Of a stretch of 64,000 bases of DNA, positions 63,469-64,000 are shown piece after piece. Every line of letters begins with the position of its first letter. The first letter of the stretch is position 1. The position numbers and the translations under genes are program-made. Source of the DNA: Streptomyces sp. NBC_01445 (GTDB lineage Bacteria; Actinomycetota; Actinomycetes; Streptomycetales; Streptomycetaceae); assembly GCF_035918235.1 (NCBI RefSeq), contig NZ_CP109485.1:4340001-4404000 (forward strand), written 5' to 3'. The notes beneath the pieces were generated by a model. That model saw nothing but the letters and a program-made list of their open reading frames with translations, searched no databases and had not been told where the DNA came from.

Positions 63469-64000
63469 CCAAGCAGGACTCACCGCAGGACAGCGTGCAG
63501 CGCGACCTGCGCCGGTGGTGGGCGCTCGGCGCCCTGGTCGCGAGCATGCTCGTGCTCGGCTTCGACATGACGATCCTCAACGTGGCGCTGCCGACGATCG
63601 CTGCCGACCTCGGCGCGGACACCGGTCAGCAGCAGTGGATGGCGGACTCGTACGTCGTCGTCTTCGCCGCCCTGATGCTTCCGGCCGGGCTGCTCGGCGA
63701 CCGGTTCGGGCGGCGCCGGATGCTCATCGCCGGGCTCGGCGTCTTCCTCGCGGGCTCGCTCGTGGGGGCGCTCGCGAGTGACGTCGGCTGGGTGATCGGC
63801 GCCCGCGCGCTGATGGGCGTCGGCGCCGCGCTCGTCATGCCGCTGGCCCTGTCCGTGCTGCCCTCGCTCTTCGCCCCCGACGAGCGCACCAAGGCCGTCG
63901 GGATCATCTCCGCGGCCTCGGCGGTCGGCATGCCGCTCGGCCCGATCCTCGGCGGCTGGCTCCTCGACCACTTCTGGTGGGGCTCGGTCTTCCTGATCAA
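63456..64000 (+). CDS. MFS (DHA2-type) drug exporter, cut by window end
   Basis: The first 181 residues are visible; the gene continues past the right edge. The pattern is that of 14-helix DHA2 drug:H+ antiporters: an N-terminal helix with MLVLGFDMTILNVALPTIAADLG (motif D1), PAGLLGDRFGRRRMLIAG (motif A) and GPILGGWLLDHFWWGSVFLI (motif C region). Likely efflux of a toxic compound under a local repressor, see the operator at 63420. Confidence 0.9.
   Translation, partial: MVTVTKQDSPQDSVQRDLRRWWALGALVASMLVLGFDMTILNVALPTIAADLGADTGQQQWMADSYVVVFAALMLPAGLLGDRFGRRRMLIAGLGVFLAGSLVGALASDVGWVIGARALMGVGAALVMPLALSVLPSLFAPDERTKAVGIISAASAVGMPLGPILGGWLLDHFWWGSVFLI

Overview
The window is very GC-rich with strong third-position G/C bias. 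It carries Streptomyces hallmarks: a SpoIIE-type phosphatase fused to an anti-sigma-like ATPase domain, PadR, OxyR-AhpC-AhpD, a DUF5753 HTH/DUF397-like pair, a two-domain PIN-PhoH protein, GTP-dependent PEPCK and a GH18 chitinase behind a DasR-type operator. From memory the gene order resembles the S. coelicolor core chromosome between about SCO5039 and SCO4979, read backwards. I could not run a comparison, so the genus call rests on content and style. The window cuts a gene at each end: the phosphatase at the left and an MFS exporter at the right.

Layout. 0-9.3 kb: phosphatase, bifunctional penicillin-binding protein, an SPFH membrane protein with a tiny DNA-binding partner, and a PadR-controlled ABC exporter. 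9.3-11.6 kb: oxyR divergent from ahpC-ahpD. 11.6-22.6 kb: envelope and housekeeping genes (AI-2E-type permease, secreted lytic transglycosylase with a long leader, phoH, a cis-prenyltransferase, aldo/keto reductase, DUF192, methyltransferase, DinB protein, cytochrome P450), with a probable 6C-like small RNA at 18.6 kb. 22.6-33.1 kb: one leftward Tad/Flp pilus operon of about 12 genes, which includes a CpaE-type ATPase fused to a TadE pseudopilin and ends in lipoprotein and OmpA-like genes. 33.3 kb: a secreted chitinase. 34.5-41.6 kb: a polymorphic-toxin locus (SseB-like gene, small partner, 1576-residue RHS protein with a variable C-terminal toxin, and lower-GC immunity candidates). 41.7-47.2 kb: a secreted protein, a WhiJ/AbaA-like regulatory triad, small membrane proteins and an Nramp-related transporter lacking the usual metal-binding signature. 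47.3-54.4 kb: an apparent regulon for N-acyl-D-amino-acid or sugar-acid catabolism (GntP permease, RidA, IclR regulator, PfkB kinase, PLP-dependent amino acid deaminase, N-acyl-D-amino-acid deacylase) with a 21-bp palindromic operator in its divergent promoter. 54.5-56.3 kb: an aminotransferase and a small protein behind a PerR-like box. 56.4-60.4 kb: two glycosyltransferases divergent from a secreted collagen-like protein with thirty Gly-Asn/Asp-Thr triplets. 60.6-64 kb: PEPCK, a hemolysin III/PAQR-type membrane protein and the start of the MFS exporter.

The most novel-looking units are the collagen-like protein with its neighbouring glycosyltransferases, the CpaE-TadE fusion inside the Tad operon, the RHS toxin cassette with its shuffled immunity region, the repeat-extended P450, and the D-amino-acid module with an atypical deacylase. 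No rRNA, tRNA, CRISPR array, intact insertion sequence or prophage was seen. Several start codons are choices among alternatives, and these are stated in the entries.
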